A stretch of DNA of 64,000 nt from Pseudoxanthomonas japonensis. GTDB taxonomy: Bacteria > Pseudomonadota > Gammaproteobacteria > Xanthomonadales > Xanthomonadaceae. The stretch spans positions 1 to 64,000 of the forward strand of contig NZ_PDWW01000012.1 in NCBI RefSeq assembly GCF_010093445.1, read 5' to 3'. The translations under genes and the position numbers were made by a program. The notes under the pieces were generated by a model. It was not told the DNA's origin and ran no database searches. It saw only the letters and a list, made by a program, of their open reading frames with translations. Below, piece by piece: positions 47,950 through 58,538 of this stretch (positions within the stretch are counted from its first letter, which is position 1; each line of letters starts with the position of its first letter).

Positions 47950-49062
47950 GTGACCACGGCAGCGCGTGACTGGACGGCGCAGGCGATCCAGCGCATCGAG
48001 GCGGACTACAACCGGTCCGCCGACACCCACCTGATCCCGCTGCCGCTGCCCGGCTTTCCCGGCATCGACGTCTATCTGAAGGACGAATCCAGCCACCCGA
48101 CCGGCAGCCTGAAGCACCGGCTGGCGCGCTCGCTGTTCCTGTATTCGCTGGCCAACGGCTGGCTGCGCGAGGGTGCGCCGGTGATCGAGGCGTCCAGTGG
48201 TTCGACGGCGGTGTCCGAAGCCTACTTCGCGCGTCTGCTCGGCCTGCCCTTCATCGCCGTGATGCCGTCGTCGACGTCGCCCGACAAGATCGCCGCGATC
48301 CAGTTCCAGGGTGGGCGCTGCCATCTCGTCGAGCAGGCGGCCGAGATCAACGAAGTTTCCCGGCGACTGGCGCAGGAGAGCGGGGGCCATTTCATGGACC
48401 AGTTCACCTACGCCGAGCGCGCCACCGACTGGCGGGCGAACAACAACATCGCCGAGTCCATCTTCAAGCAGATGGAGGCCGAGCCGCATCCGGTGCCGGC
48501 GTGGATCGTCTGCAGTCCGGGGACCGGCGGCACCAGCGCCACGCTGGGGCGCTATGTGCGTTACCGCCGGCATCCGACGCGCGTGCTGTGCGCGGATCCA
48601 GAGCATTCGGTGTTCTTCGACCAGTATCGCGGCGCCTGCGCCGGTGGCGACGATACGACGCTGACCTGTGCGCGCGGTTCCGGCATCGAGGGCATCGGCC
48701 GCCCGCACTGCGAGCCCAGTTTCATCCCCGCCTGCATCGACGCCATGGTGAAGGTGCCGGATGCCCTCAGCCTGGCGGGCATGCGCCACGTCAGCGCGGT
48801 GCTGGGGCGGCGTGTCGGCGGGTCGACCGGCACCAATTTCGTCGGCATCCTGGCAGCCGCGGCGCGCATGCGCGAGGCGTGCGAAGCCGGCTCCATCGTC
48901 AGCATCCTGTGCGACAGCGGCGAGCGCTACGCGCACAGCTACTACAACCGGGACTGGTATCTCGAGCGCGGCATCCCCATCGTGGACAGCGACGATGCGA
49001 TCGCCACCGCCGTGGCCGGGCGCGGGCTGCCTTCGCTTGCGCAGGCCGACTGGCCGGACTGA
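47950..49062 (+). CDS. PLP-dependent cysteine synthase/desulfhydrase-like enzyme
   Basis: A 370-residue fold-type II PLP enzyme. The Schiff-base lysine is Lys55 in [13 protein letters not shown], the substrate-binding loop is [10 protein letters not shown] near 83-92, and a phosphate-binding loop is seen in [14 protein letters not shown] near 187. It resembles the CysK/CysM relatives annotated as L-cysteine desulfhydrase (Cds1 type), which release sulfide from cysteine. It could equally be a cysteine synthase-like protein of other specificity. The GTG start at 47950 precedes the conserved domain. It is followed 27 bases later by the oligopeptidase gene. Confidence 0.82.
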   Translation: MTTAARDWTAQAIQRIEADYNRSADTHLIPLPLPGFPGIDVYLKDESSHPTGSLKHRLARSLFLYSLANGWLREGAPVIEASSGSTAVSEAYFARLLGLPFIAVMPSSTSPDKIAAIQFQGGRCHLVEQAAEINEVSRRLAQESGGHFMDQFTYAERATDWRANNNIAESIFKQMEAEPHPVPAWIVCSPGTGGTSATLGRYVRYRRHPTRVLCADPEHSVFFDQYRGACAGGDDTTLTCARGSGIEGIGRPHCEPSFIPACIDAMVKVPDALSLAGMRHVSAVLGRRVGGSTGTNFVGILAAAARMREACEAGSIVSILCDSGERYAHSYYNRDWYLERGIPIVDSDDAIATAVAGRGLPSLAQADWPD

Positions 49063-49089
49063 ATCCCTTTTGTTGAACGAGGCATCCCC

Positions 49090-51117
49090 ATGACCAACCC
49101 GTTGCTCGACTTCTCCGGCCTGCCGCATTTCGACGCGATCCGTCCCGAGCACATCGCACCGGCCATCGACCAGTTGCTGGCCGAGGCCGAGGCGGCGGTG
49201 AAAGCGGCGGAAGCCGTCGCCCCGGTGACCTGGGACGCGTTCGTCGTGCCGCTGGATGACGCCACCGAACGTCTGGCGCGGGGCTGGAACCAGGTCACTC
49301 ACCTGGAAGCCGTGGTGAACACACCGGCGCTGCGCGCCGCCTACAACGCGCAACTGCCTAAGGTGACGCGCTTCTGGAGCGCGCTGGGGCAGAACCTCGC
49401 GCTGTACCGCCAGTACCGCACGCTGGCCGATGCACCCGAAACGGCGCAGTACGACGACGCGCGCCGCAAGGTGCTGGACAACGCGCTGCGTGATTTCCGC
49501 CTTGGCGGCGCCGAGCTGCCGGACGAACAGAAGGCGCGCTTCGCCGCGGTGAAGGAGGAACTCGCCGGCCTGTCGGCGAAGTTCTCGCAGAACGTGCTCG
49601 ATGCGACCGACGAGTACGAGTTCTGGATCAAGGACAAGCAGCACCTCGGTGGCCTGCCGCCCGACGTGGTGTCGGCGGCACGCGCCGCGGCCAAGGCCGA
49701 CGACGAGCCGGGCTGGAAATTCACCCTGCAGATGCCGTGCTACCTGCCGGTGCAAACGTATGCGGACGATCGCGCGCTGCGCGAGACGCTGTACCACGCG
49801 AATGCGGTGCGCGCGTCGGAACTGGCCGACAACGAGGCGCTGGACAACTCCGCGCTGATTGATCGCATCCTCGCACTGCGCACCGAACTCGCTGCACTGC
49901 TCGGCTTCGCCAGCTACGCGGAGTATTCGCTGGCCACCAAGATGGCCGACACGCCGGATGACGTGCTGGCGTTCCTGCGCGATCTCGCCGCGCGCGCCAG
50001 GCCGCATGCGCAGCGCGACCGCGAGGAACTGGACACCTTCGCCCGAGAGCAGCTCGGCCTGGACACACTCGAAGCCTGGGATCTGGCCTATGCAAGCGAG
50101 AAGCTGAAGCAGGCGCGCTACAGCTTCTCCGCGCTGGAGGTGAAGCAGTACTTCACCGAGCCCGCGGTGCTGGCCGGGCTGTTCGGCGTGATCAGCGATC
50201 TCTACGGCCTACGCGTGGAGCAGGACGAAGCGCCCACCTGGCATCCCGACGTCCGCTTCTACCGGCTGGTGGATGGCGACGGCGCGCTGGTCGGCCAGTT
50301 CTACCTCGACCTATACGCGCGCGAAGGCAAGCGCGGCGGTGCGTGGATGGACGACTGCCGCAACCGCCGCGACACCGCGCGCGGTGCGCAAACGCCCCTG
50401 GTCTATCTGGTGTGCAACTTCGGCAAGGGCATGGACGGCACGCCGGCCACCTTCAGCCACAACGACGTGACCACGCTGTTCCACGAAATGGGCCACGGCC
50501 TGCACCAGCTGCTGACACAGGTCGGCGAACTGGGCGTGGCCGGGATCAACGGCGTCGAGTGGGACGCGGTGGAACTGCCCAGCCAGTTCATGGAGAACTT
50601 CTGCTGGGAATGGGAGCGCGTGCAGGCGATGACCGCGCACGTGGACACCAGCGAACCGCTGCCGCGCGCCCTGTTCGACCGGATGGTCGCGGCGAAGAAC
50701 TACCAGAGCGGCATGGCCACCGTGCGCCAGCTCGAATTCGGCCTGTTCGACATGCAGCTGCACAGCGGCTTCGATCCCGCCGACGACAGCGTGCTTGCGT
50801 TGCTGGATCGCGTGCGCGCCGAGGTGGCGGTGAACCTCCCGCCGGACTGGAACCGCTTCCCGCACCAGTTCAGCCATATCTTCGCTGGCGGCTACGGGGC
50901 GGGGTACTACAGCTACAAGTGGGCCGAGGTGCTCAGTGCCGACGCCTACGCCGCCTTCGAGGAGGCGCCGGCGCAGGTCGCCGACACCGGCGCGCGCTTC
51001 CGCCGCGAGGTGCTGGCGCGTGGTGGCAGCCGGTCCGCCGCCGACAATTTCCGCGCTTTCCGCGGCCGCGCGCCCCGGATCGATGCGCTGCTGCGGCATT
51101 CCGGCATGGCCGGCTGA
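49090..51117 (+). CDS. prlC: Oligopeptidase A (M3 family)
   Basis: A 675-residue zinc metallopeptidase that degrades cytoplasmic peptides, including cleaved signal peptides. The zinc motif HEMGHGLHQ lies near residue 466, with the third ligand Glu in VELPSQFMENF about 30 residues later. The N-terminal helical lid, the GRGGAWMDDCRNR-like segment (here GKRGGAWMDDCRNRRD) and the C-terminal HIFAGGYGAGYYSYKWAEVLSADAYAAFEE are diagnostic of the M3A family. It has no signal peptide. Length matches OpdA/PrlC (about 680). Confidence 0.95.
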   Translation: MTNPLLDFSGLPHFDAIRPEHIAPAIDQLLAEAEAAVKAAEAVAPVTWDAFVVPLDDATERLARGWNQVTHLEAVVNTPALRAAYNAQLPKVTRFWSALGQNLALYRQYRTLADAPETAQYDDARRKVLDNALRDFRLGGAELPDEQKARFAAVKEELAGLSAKFSQNVLDATDEYEFWIKDKQHLGGLPPDVVSAARAAAKADDEPGWKFTLQMPCYLPVQTYADDRALRETLYHANAVRASELADNEALDNSALIDRILALRTELAALLGFASYAEYSLATKMADTPDDVLAFLRDLAARARPHAQRDREELDTFAREQLGLDTLEAWDLAYASEKLKQARYSFSALEVKQYFTEPAVLAGLFGVISDLYGLRVEQDEAPTWHPDVRFYRLVDGDGALVGQFYLDLYAREGKRGGAWMDDCRNRRDTARGAQTPLVYLVCNFGKGMDGTPATFSHNDVTTLFHEMGHGLHQLLTQVGELGVAGINGVEWDAVELPSQFMENFCWEWERVQAMTAHVDTSEPLPRALFDRMVAAKNYQSGMATVRQLEFGLFDMQLHSGFDPADDSVLALLDRVRAEVAVNLPPDWNRFPHQFSHIFAGGYGAGYYSYKWAEVLSADAYAAFEEAPAQVADTGARFRREVLARGGSRSAADNFRAFRGRAPRIDALLRHSGMAG

Positions 51118-51177
51118 GCGTCGCGGCGGATCCCGGAGGGTAGGGCGGACCCCGTTTCCAGCCGGTTTGACCCCGCC

Positions 51178-51191
51178 TGTAAACGTTTTCA
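51178..51191. promoter_or_regulatory. LacI-family operator upstream of the GH3 gene
   Basis: TGTAAACGTTTTCA is an almost perfect palindrome centred on CG, matching the TGNAANCGNTNNCA pattern bound by LacI/GalR-type repressors. It lies 46 bases before the GH3 start, where a repressor would block transcription. The regulator gene is not in the window. Confidence 0.75.
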
Positions 51192-51236
51192 TAATGGCTC
51201 CCCCGTTACACCGGCGTTCCCGGGAGGACCGCTTAC

Positions 51237-53417
51237 ATGCCGCATCAGCGAAGGATCGAAGGCCTGATCGCCGGGATGACGCTGGAGGAGAAGATCGGCC
51301 AGCTCGGCGCCTTCGCCGATGCGCTGCGGCCGTTCGCCTTCGAGGTCAATCCGGAGACCTTCGCGCGCGATGCCGAGCAGGTACGCGAGCAGATACGCAA
51401 CGGCCGTGTCGGTGCGCTGTTCAACGGCGTGGGCGCGGCGGAAGGCCGCGAGGCACAACGCATCGCGGTGGAGGAGAGCCGGCTCGGCATTCCGCTGCTG
51501 CTGGGCGCCGATGTCATCCACGGCATGCGCACGGTATTCCCGATCCCGCTGGGCGAAGCGGCCAGCTTCGAACCCTACCTCGCCGAACGCACCGCGCGCG
51601 CTACGGCCAAGGAAGCCACCGCCGCGGGCATCCACTGGACCTTCGCGCCGATGGTCGATGTCGCACGCGACCAGCGCTGGGGCCGCGTGGCGGAAACCTC
51701 GGGCGAGGACGTGTACCTGTCCTGCGAGTTCGCCACCGCCCGCGTGCGCGGCTTCCAGGGCGATGATCTGACCGCTCCCGATTCGCTGCTGACCACGCCG
51801 AAGCACTTCGCCGCCTATGGCGCGATCTCGGCGGGCCTGGACTACAACTTCGTCGACATGGCGCCGCAGACGCTGCGCGACGTGCACCTGCCGCCGTTCA
51901 AGGCCGCGATCGACGCCGGCGCGCTGACGCTGATGAGTTCTTTCAACGACATCAACGGCGTGCCGGCCTCGGCCAACCGCGAACTGCTGACCGACATCCT
52001 GCGCGGCGAGTGGAAGTTCGAGGGTTTCGTCGTTTCCGACTACACCTCCGACCTCGAACTGATCGCGCACGGCTACGCCAGCGACGAGGCCGACGCGGCA
52101 CAGAAGGCGCTGTCGGCCGGTCTGGACATGAGCCTGCAGAGCGGCATCTACGCCGGCCACGTCGCCACGCTGGTGGCCGAAGGTCGGCTGAGCATGGACG
52201 AGGTCGATGAGGCCGTGCGCCGCGTGCTGCACGTGAAGGCCGCCGTCGGCCTGTTCGACGATCCCTACCGCTGCCTCGATGCCGAGCGCGAAGCCGACCA
52301 GTCGCACATCGCCGCGCACGACGCGCTGGCGCGCGACTGCGCGCGCCGCTCGATCGTGCTGCTGAAGAACGACGGCGACCTGCTGCCGCTGAAGAAGACC
52401 GGCCAGCGCATTGCGCTGATCGGACCGTTCGCGCAGGACACCGCCAACCTCGGTGGGTGCTGGAACATCTTCGGCGACGCCTCGCGCATGGTGGACGTGG
52501 AAACCGGCGTGCGCGCCGCGCTGGACGATCCGTCCGCGCTGGTCGTGGTGCCGGGCAGTGGCATCGAAGACGCGCTCGACGGCGGCCTCGACGCCGCGGT
52601 CGCCGCCGCGCGCGATGCCGACGTCGTGCTGCTGGCCGTGGGCGAGCCGCACGAGTTCTCCGGCGAAGCGCAGTCGCGCACGCAGATCGTGCTGCCCGCC
52701 GCGCAGCAGGCGCTGGCCGAGGCGGTCGCCGCCACCGGCACGCAGCTAGTCATAGTGCTGCGCAATGGGCGCGCGCTGGCGCTGGAGGGCGCGGTGCGCG
52801 ATGCGCAGGCGATCCTGGTGGGCTGGTTCCTCGGTACGCAGACCGGTCCGGCCATCGCCGACGTCGTGTTCGGCGACTACAGCCCGTCCGCGCGCCTGCC
52901 GGTGAGTTTCCCGCAGGACGCCGGCCAGCAGCCGTACTTCTACAACCACCCCGCCACCGGTCGGCCCAACGTGCCTGGCACGCCGCGCTTCTTCCAGACG
53001 CGCTGGCGCGAAGTTACCCACGCCGCGCTGTATCCGTTCGGCCATGGCCTCTCGTACACCCGCTTCGACTACGGCGTGCCGCAGCTCGATACGCAGACGC
53101 TGGGCTGGGATGACACGCTGACCATCCGCACGCGCATCGCCAATAGCGGTACCCGCGACGGTGAAGAAGTCGTTCAGCTGTACCTGCGCGACCGCACCGC
53201 CAGCCGCGTGCGGCCGGTGCGCGAGCTGAAGCGCTTCCGCAAGATCGCGCTGGCTGCGGGCGAGTCGCAGGACGTCGAATTCACGCTGACGCGCGCTGAT
53301 CTGGAGTTCCATGGCGTCGACAATCGCCCTGTCGCCGAGCCCGGCCTGTTCGACCTGTGGGTCGCGCCGTCCAGCGCGGTCGGCGAAGCGGTGCCGTTCG
53401 AACTGCTGGCGCCCTGA
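51237..53417 (+). CDS. Glycoside hydrolase family 3 beta-glucosidase-like enzyme
   Basis: A 726-residue GH3 enzyme that hydrolyses beta-linked sugars. The N-terminal (beta/alpha)8 domain carries the nucleophile Asp268 in FVVSDYTSD (Tyr replaces the common Trp). The alpha/beta sandwich domain (about 380-560: SIVLLKNDGDLLPL, ADVVLLAVGEPHEFSGEAQSRT) and a C-terminal fibronectin III-like domain (about 620-725) complete the BglX-type layout. There is no signal peptide, so it acts in the cytoplasm on sugars brought in by a transporter. A LacI-type operator lies 46 bases upstream, and an MFS transporter gene follows after five bases. Confidence 0.92.
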   Translation: MPHQRRIEGLIAGMTLEEKIGQLGAFADALRPFAFEVNPETFARDAEQVREQIRNGRVGALFNGVGAAEGREAQRIAVEESRLGIPLLLGADVIHGMRTVFPIPLGEAASFEPYLAERTARATAKEATAAGIHWTFAPMVDVARDQRWGRVAETSGEDVYLSCEFATARVRGFQGDDLTAPDSLLTTPKHFAAYGAISAGLDYNFVDMAPQTLRDVHLPPFKAAIDAGALTLMSSFNDINGVPASANRELLTDILRGEWKFEGFVVSDYTSDLELIAHGYASDEADAAQKALSAGLDMSLQSGIYAGHVATLVAEGRLSMDEVDEAVRRVLHVKAAVGLFDDPYRCLDAEREADQSHIAAHDALARDCARRSIVLLKNDGDLLPLKKTGQRIALIGPFAQDTANLGGCWNIFGDASRMVDVETGVRAALDDPSALVVVPGSGIEDALDGGLDAAVAAARDADVVLLAVGEPHEFSGEAQSRTQIVLPAAQQALAEAVAATGTQLVIVLRNGRALALEGAVRDAQAILVGWFLGTQTGPAIADVVFGDYSPSARLPVSFPQDAGQQPYFYNHPATGRPNVPGTPRFFQTRWREVTHAALYPFGHGLSYTRFDYGVPQLDTQTLGWDDTLTIRTRIANSGTRDGEEVVQLYLRDRTASRVRPVRELKRFRKIALAAGESQDVEFTLTRADLEFHGVDNRPVAEPGLFDLWVAPSSAVGEAVPFELLAP

Positions 53418-53422
53418 GCCGC

Positions 53423-54574
53423 ATGTCCGTGGGTGACGCCGCGATGCCGGCCCCCGGCGCGCGCGAACGCATCGCCACCCGCATCGTCTTCTTCATCGGC
53501 GGCTTCGCCATCTCGACGTGGGCGCCGCTGATCCCGTTCGCCAAGCACAAGCTGGCGCTGGACGACGGCCAGCTCGGCCTGATGCTGCTGTGCCTGGGCG
53601 TGGGCTCGGTATTGATGATGCCGCTGGCGGGCGGGTTGGCCGCGCGCTTCGGCTGCCGCCGCTCGATTCTCGCCGCAGGTGCGATGATCTGCCTGTGCAT
53701 GCCGGCGCTGATGCTGGCGCCCAGCATTCCCATGCTCGCGCTGGTGCTGGCCGTGTTCGGCGCCAGCATGGGCGTGCTCGACGTGGTGATGAACGTGCAG
53801 GCGGTGATCGTCGAACGCGCCAGCGGGCGCGCGATGATGTCCGGCTTCCACGGCATGTACAGCGTCGGCGGCATCGCCGGCGCCGGTGGCGTGGCCGGCA
53901 CGCTGGCACTGGGCGCGTCGCCGCTGCTGGCGATCGGCGGCATGGCGGTGATCGCCGCGGTGTTGCTGGCCAGCGCACGGCGTGGCCTGCTCGTCGACGG
54001 TGGCGACGGCGATCATCCGGCCTTTGTGCTGCCGCGCGGGCGCGTGCTGCTGGTCGGCGCGGTGTGCTTCGCGATGTTCCTGTCGGAAGGCGCGGTGCTG
54101 GACTGGAGCGCGGTCTTCCTCACCTCCGTGCGCAACGCCGATCCGGCCACGGCAGGTTTCGGCTACGTGGCCTTCGCGGTGACGATGACGATAGGCCGCC
54201 TGACCGGCGACCGCATCGTGCAGGCGCTGGGCGCGTTCCGTGTGGTGCTGTGCGGTGCGCTGGTCGCGGCGGCGGGCTTCACGCTGGCGATCCTGGCGCC
54301 GTCGCCGCTGGCCGGGCTGGCGGGCTTTGCGCTGGTCGGTGCCGGTGCGGCAAACGTGGTGCCGGTGATGTTCTCCGCCGCCGGGCGCCAGCGCAGCATG
54401 CCCACGCACCTTGCGGTCGCTGCGGTCACCACGATGGGCTATGCGGGCGTGCTGCTGGGACCGGCCGCGCTCGGCTTCATCGCCAAGCTCACCTCGCTGG
54501 CGGCAGCGCTGGGCCTGCTGGTCGTGCTGCTGGTCGCGGTGGCGTCGGTCGCGCGCTTCGCCACGCGCGACTGA
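53423..54574 (+). CDS. MFS transporter linked to the GH3 glycosidase
   Basis: A 383-residue major facilitator with about 12 membrane helices. TWAPLIPFAKHKLALDDGQLGLMLLCLGVGSVLMMPLAG resembles the first helices of the FucP/YbjJ-like branch, and GRLTGDRIVQALGAF matches the loop motif between helices 8 and 9. It starts five bases after the GH3 stop, so the pair is an operon under the LacI-type operator. It is probably a sugar importer feeding the cytoplasmic glycosidase. The substrate is not known; a beta-linked disaccharide is the simplest inference. Confidence 0.87.
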   Translation: MSVGDAAMPAPGARERIATRIVFFIGGFAISTWAPLIPFAKHKLALDDGQLGLMLLCLGVGSVLMMPLAGGLAARFGCRRSILAAGAMICLCMPALMLAPSIPMLALVLAVFGASMGVLDVVMNVQAVIVERASGRAMMSGFHGMYSVGGIAGAGGVAGTLALGASPLLAIGGMAVIAAVLLASARRGLLVDGGDGDHPAFVLPRGRVLLVGAVCFAMFLSEGAVLDWSAVFLTSVRNADPATAGFGYVAFAVTMTIGRLTGDRIVQALGAFRVVLCGALVAAAGFTLAILAPSPLAGLAGFALVGAGAANVVPVMFSAAGRQRSMPTHLAVAAVTTMGYAGVLLGPAALGFIAKLTSLAAALGLLVVLLVAVASVARFATRD

Positions 54575-54579
54575 GCGGT

Positions 54580-55035
54580 TTACGGGCGCGGTGCGCCGCG
54601 CATCATCGGGCCGCCGGGGTAGCCGCCATACGGGCCGCCGTAATAGCCGCCGGGACCGTCGTAGCGGTCCACGTTGATGTTGAGGTTGAACGTACGAGGC
54701 TTGCCTTCGTCGTCGTACGTGGTCTTGCAGAGGTTGAGGTTGGCCGCGTTGTAGGTGCTGCGGCCATGGCCCTTGCTGTAGCCGATGCCGGTGGTGACGC
54801 TGCCCGACACGCCATCGCCGTCGTCGTCGCCGTAGTAGACGCAGGGATCGACCGGGGTCGTGGACGCGGCCTTCTTCGGACGTGCTGGCTGCGTGTCGCC
54901 GTACCAGGTCCCGGGCGGGTCCTTTGCGTAGGTCGCCTCCCGGGGCACGCTCAGGTCGAGTGCTTCCGCCGTCGGCTGCGCGAGCGCAGGCCCGGTGGTC
55001 AGCAAGGCCAGCAATGCGATGGGCAAGGTCTTCAT
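54580..55035 (-). CDS. Exported Gly/Pro/Tyr-rich hypothetical protein
   Basis: A 151-residue protein with a signal peptide (MKTLPIALLALLTTGPALAQ). The middle part has two Cys (DPCVYYG and NLCKTTY), an acidic Asp/Gly run (DDDGDGVSG), and KPRTFNLNINVDRYDG that reads like a beta hairpin. The last 20 residues are a Gly/Pro/Tyr-rich tail (GGYYGGPYGGYPGGP). It does not match a family I recognise. It lies between the convergent MFS gene and divergent-free recQ region on the minus strand, with GGGATG-like but no strong ribosome site. Confidence 0.65.
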   Translation of the reverse strand: MKTLPIALLALLTTGPALAQPTAEALDLSVPREATYAKDPPGTWYGDTQPARPKKAASTTPVDPCVYYGDDDGDGVSGSVTTGIGYSKGHGRSTYNAANLNLCKTTYDDEGKPRTFNLNINVDRYDGPGGYYGGPYGGYPGGPMMRGAPRP

Positions 55036-55138
55036 GGGACATCCCGGAAGGAGGGCGCGCCGGCTGGCGGACCTGAAAGGCAACCTAACAGCCGGGAATT
55101 GAACGTCGGCTGAGATCGACGTCCGGATGCCGGGAACT

Positions 55139-56932
<1,794 letters not shown>

Positions 56933-57048
56933 GGGTGCAAGGATAGCGCGATGACGCGTGTCGGCCTGCTTGGTGGACACCGGGGGCTATCGGAAATCCC
57001 TCTGGCTAGAGGTAGGAGTTCATCCTGGTGCGAGCGTAGCGGCTGAAG

Positions 57049-57071
57049 CCCCTCTCCCCGCGGGAGAGGGG
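57049..57071. repeat. GC-rich palindrome (CCCCTCTCCC type)
   Basis: CCCCTCTCCC (57049-57058) and GGGAGAGGGG (57062-57071) form a 10-bp stem. It is the third copy of the palindrome seen at 167-192 and 3974-3997. It lies at the recQ side of the 963-base gene-free stretch 56933-57895. Confidence 0.75.
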
Positions 57072-57206
57072 TTGGGGTGAGGGGCAACGGAGTCCGTGTC
57101 TTCGTCTCGAGTTGGTAGTGGCCACATCCGCGATGGGCTCTGCTCTTGATGGCCTGCCGGGAGGCACTTCCCATTTCTTAAATATGGCGCCGCTGACCGC
57201 GGAGGC

Positions 57207-57378
57207 CCTACTTTTCTTTGCTTGTGCAAAGAAAAGTAGGCAAAAGAAACACACCCCGGCGGTCCGCCCGCCGCTGTGCGGCGGGTTCGCAGTCCCGGCG
57301 GGAATTTTCGTACGGGGCATCCTGCCCCGGCCGAAAACGGCGCACATCCCTGTGCGCCGCCCTGCGGGTTTTACCCGT
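57207..57378 (+). repeat. Structured repeat, copy A of the TTTTCTTTG family
   Basis: A perfect 15-bp stem, CCTACTTTTCTTTGC (57207-57221) and GCAAAGAAAAGTAGG (57226-57240), loop TTGT. Then a nested hairpin: outer TTTTCG/CGAAAA around CGGGGCA-TCC-TGCCCCG (57313-57329). Then GGCGCACA-TCCC-TGTGCGCC (57339-57358), then GCCCTGCGGGTTTT. Stem order, lengths and the TCC loops match copy C at 25.6 kb, although the stem sequences differ. No gene is present; open frames here only translate the repeat. Confidence 0.88.
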
Positions 57379-57486
57379 CGTGACTGCCGGACCTCAGGGG
57401 GCCCAAGAGCCACGCCTGATACATCCGAGGCTGCAGCTTTGCTTTTGCTTGCCTTCGGGTCCCCATGAGGCACGGCGAGTGGGCTG

Positions 57487-57650
57487 GGTACAACCCGAAG
57501 GGCGCCGTCATGGATGACGGCGTTTCCGTATGGCGCATGGATGTGCCTTACGGAAATTCCCGGACCGCTCGCGGACCCTGCGCGCAGCGCAGGGCGTGCC
57601 GCCTGGGGTGTGTTTCTTTGATTCTTTCTTTGCACAAGCAAAGAAGTGCT
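57487..57650 (-). repeat. Structured repeat, copy B (inverted) of the TTTTCTTTG family
   Basis: Reverse-oriented copy facing copy A across about 108 bases. Reading the plus strand: ACCCGAAGGGC, then CGCCGTCA-TGGA-TGACGGCG (57513-57532), then the nested hairpin TTTCCGTA/TACGGAAA around GGCGCA-TGGA-TGTGCC (57534-57565), then the remnant of the A/T-rich stem, TTCTTTGC-ACAA-GCAAAGAA (57626-57645). The long stem is degraded but the two inner hairpins are intact. Confidence 0.82.
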
Positions 57651-57852
57651 CTTCAACAGCCGGATGGCTGGTCAAGAATGCCCCCCGCGGCGAGCGGCAC
57701 CATGCCTCCATAGAGGCGATCCATCCGCACGTCCACAAACAAAAAGCGCCCGCTTTCCTTTCACAAGCAAAGAAGCGCTCATCAACAGCCGAATGGCTGG
57801 TCAAGCAAGGCCCCGCGGCGAGATCCATCCGCACGTCCAGAAACGAAAACGC
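57633..57852. repeat. Direct duplication downstream of copy B
   Basis: The stretch from CACAAGCAAAGAAG (57633) through CAACAGCCGRATGGCTGGTC to ATCCATCCGCACGTCCA (57735) recurs from 57762 to 57839, with scattered changes and about 25 bases missing from the second copy. The offset is 129 bases at the left and 104 at the right. It extends the repeat block up to the dps terminator. Confidence 0.75.
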
Positions 57853-57872
57853 CCGGACCAGGCCGGGCGTTT
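57847..57872 (-). terminator. Intrinsic terminator of dps
   Basis: AAACGCCCGG (57847-57856), a 6-base loop, and CCGGGCGTTT (57863-57872) give a perfect 10-bp stem. On the minus strand it follows the dps stop by 23 bases and runs into TCGTTTCTGG. Confidence 0.82.
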
Positions 57873-57895
57873 CCAGGAAGCCGAGAACGACGCGA

Positions 57896-58450
57896 TTACT
57901 GCAACAGCGAGCGCAGCATCCACGCGTACTTCTCGTGCGTCTGCAGACGCTGCGTCAGCAGGTCCTCCGTCGGCGCATCGTCCGCATCATCCGCGATGTC
58001 CAGCACCTTGCGGGCCGTCCGGCAGACCGCCTCGTTGCCGATCACCAGCTGGCGTACCATTTCCCGCCAGTCGGCGCTGTCGGTCAGGCCCGGCTCCTCG
58101 GGGATCGAGGTCAGGCTGACGAACTCGCGGTACGAGCCGGGTGCATTGAAGCCCAGCGCGCGGATGCGCTCGGCGATCTCGTCCAGCGCCGTCCACTGCT
58201 CCGTGTACTGCGTCTCGAACATCGTATGCAGCGAATTGAACATCGCGCCGGTGATGTTCCAGTGGAAGTTGTGGGTCTTCAGGTAGAGCGTGTAGCTGTC
58301 GGCCAGGAAGCGCGACAGGCCGTCGGCGATCTTCTTGCGTTCGCCGCTGCTGATCCCGATATCGATGTTGGGTGCCGACGGGGCGGCCGCGAGCGGCGCG
58401 GCCACGGAGGCGGGCTTGGTCTTGGCGGGCTTGGTCTTCGGCTTGGCCAT
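57896..58450 (-). CDS. dps: Dps-family DNA-binding ferritin
   Basis: A 184-residue mini-ferritin that oxidises Fe(II) with hydrogen peroxide, stores iron and protects DNA under stress. The dinuclear ferroxidase ligands keep the exact Dps spacing: His63 (THNFHWN), His75 (SLHTMF), Asp90 and Glu94 (ALDEIAERI). The N-terminus (residues 1-25) is Lys/Ala/Pro-rich and positively charged, as in Dps proteins that bind DNA. Length is slightly above the E. coli protein. It is monocistronic with a strong terminator. The 88-base gap to hrpA holds the divergent promoters. Confidence 0.95.
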   Translation of the reverse strand: MAKPKTKPAKTKPASVAAPLAAAPSAPNIDIGISSGERKKIADGLSRFLADSYTLYLKTHNFHWNITGAMFNSLHTMFETQYTEQWTALDEIAERIRALGFNAPGSYREFVSLTSIPEEPGLTDSADWREMVRQLVIGNEAVCRTARKVLDIADDADDAPTEDLLTQRLQTHEKYAWMLRSLLQ

Positions 58451-58538
58451 GCGGATGCTCCTGTAGGTGGGTTGAGACGGCACAATGGACACACTAGAAC
58501 ATGTGGCGTGAGCAAAAAGTTTCAAGCGCGTGCTGAAG

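Noticed and set aside
57112-58119. Short open frames between recQ and dps
   Set aside because: All lie in structured or duplicated repeats, occur on both strands alike, and have no domain.
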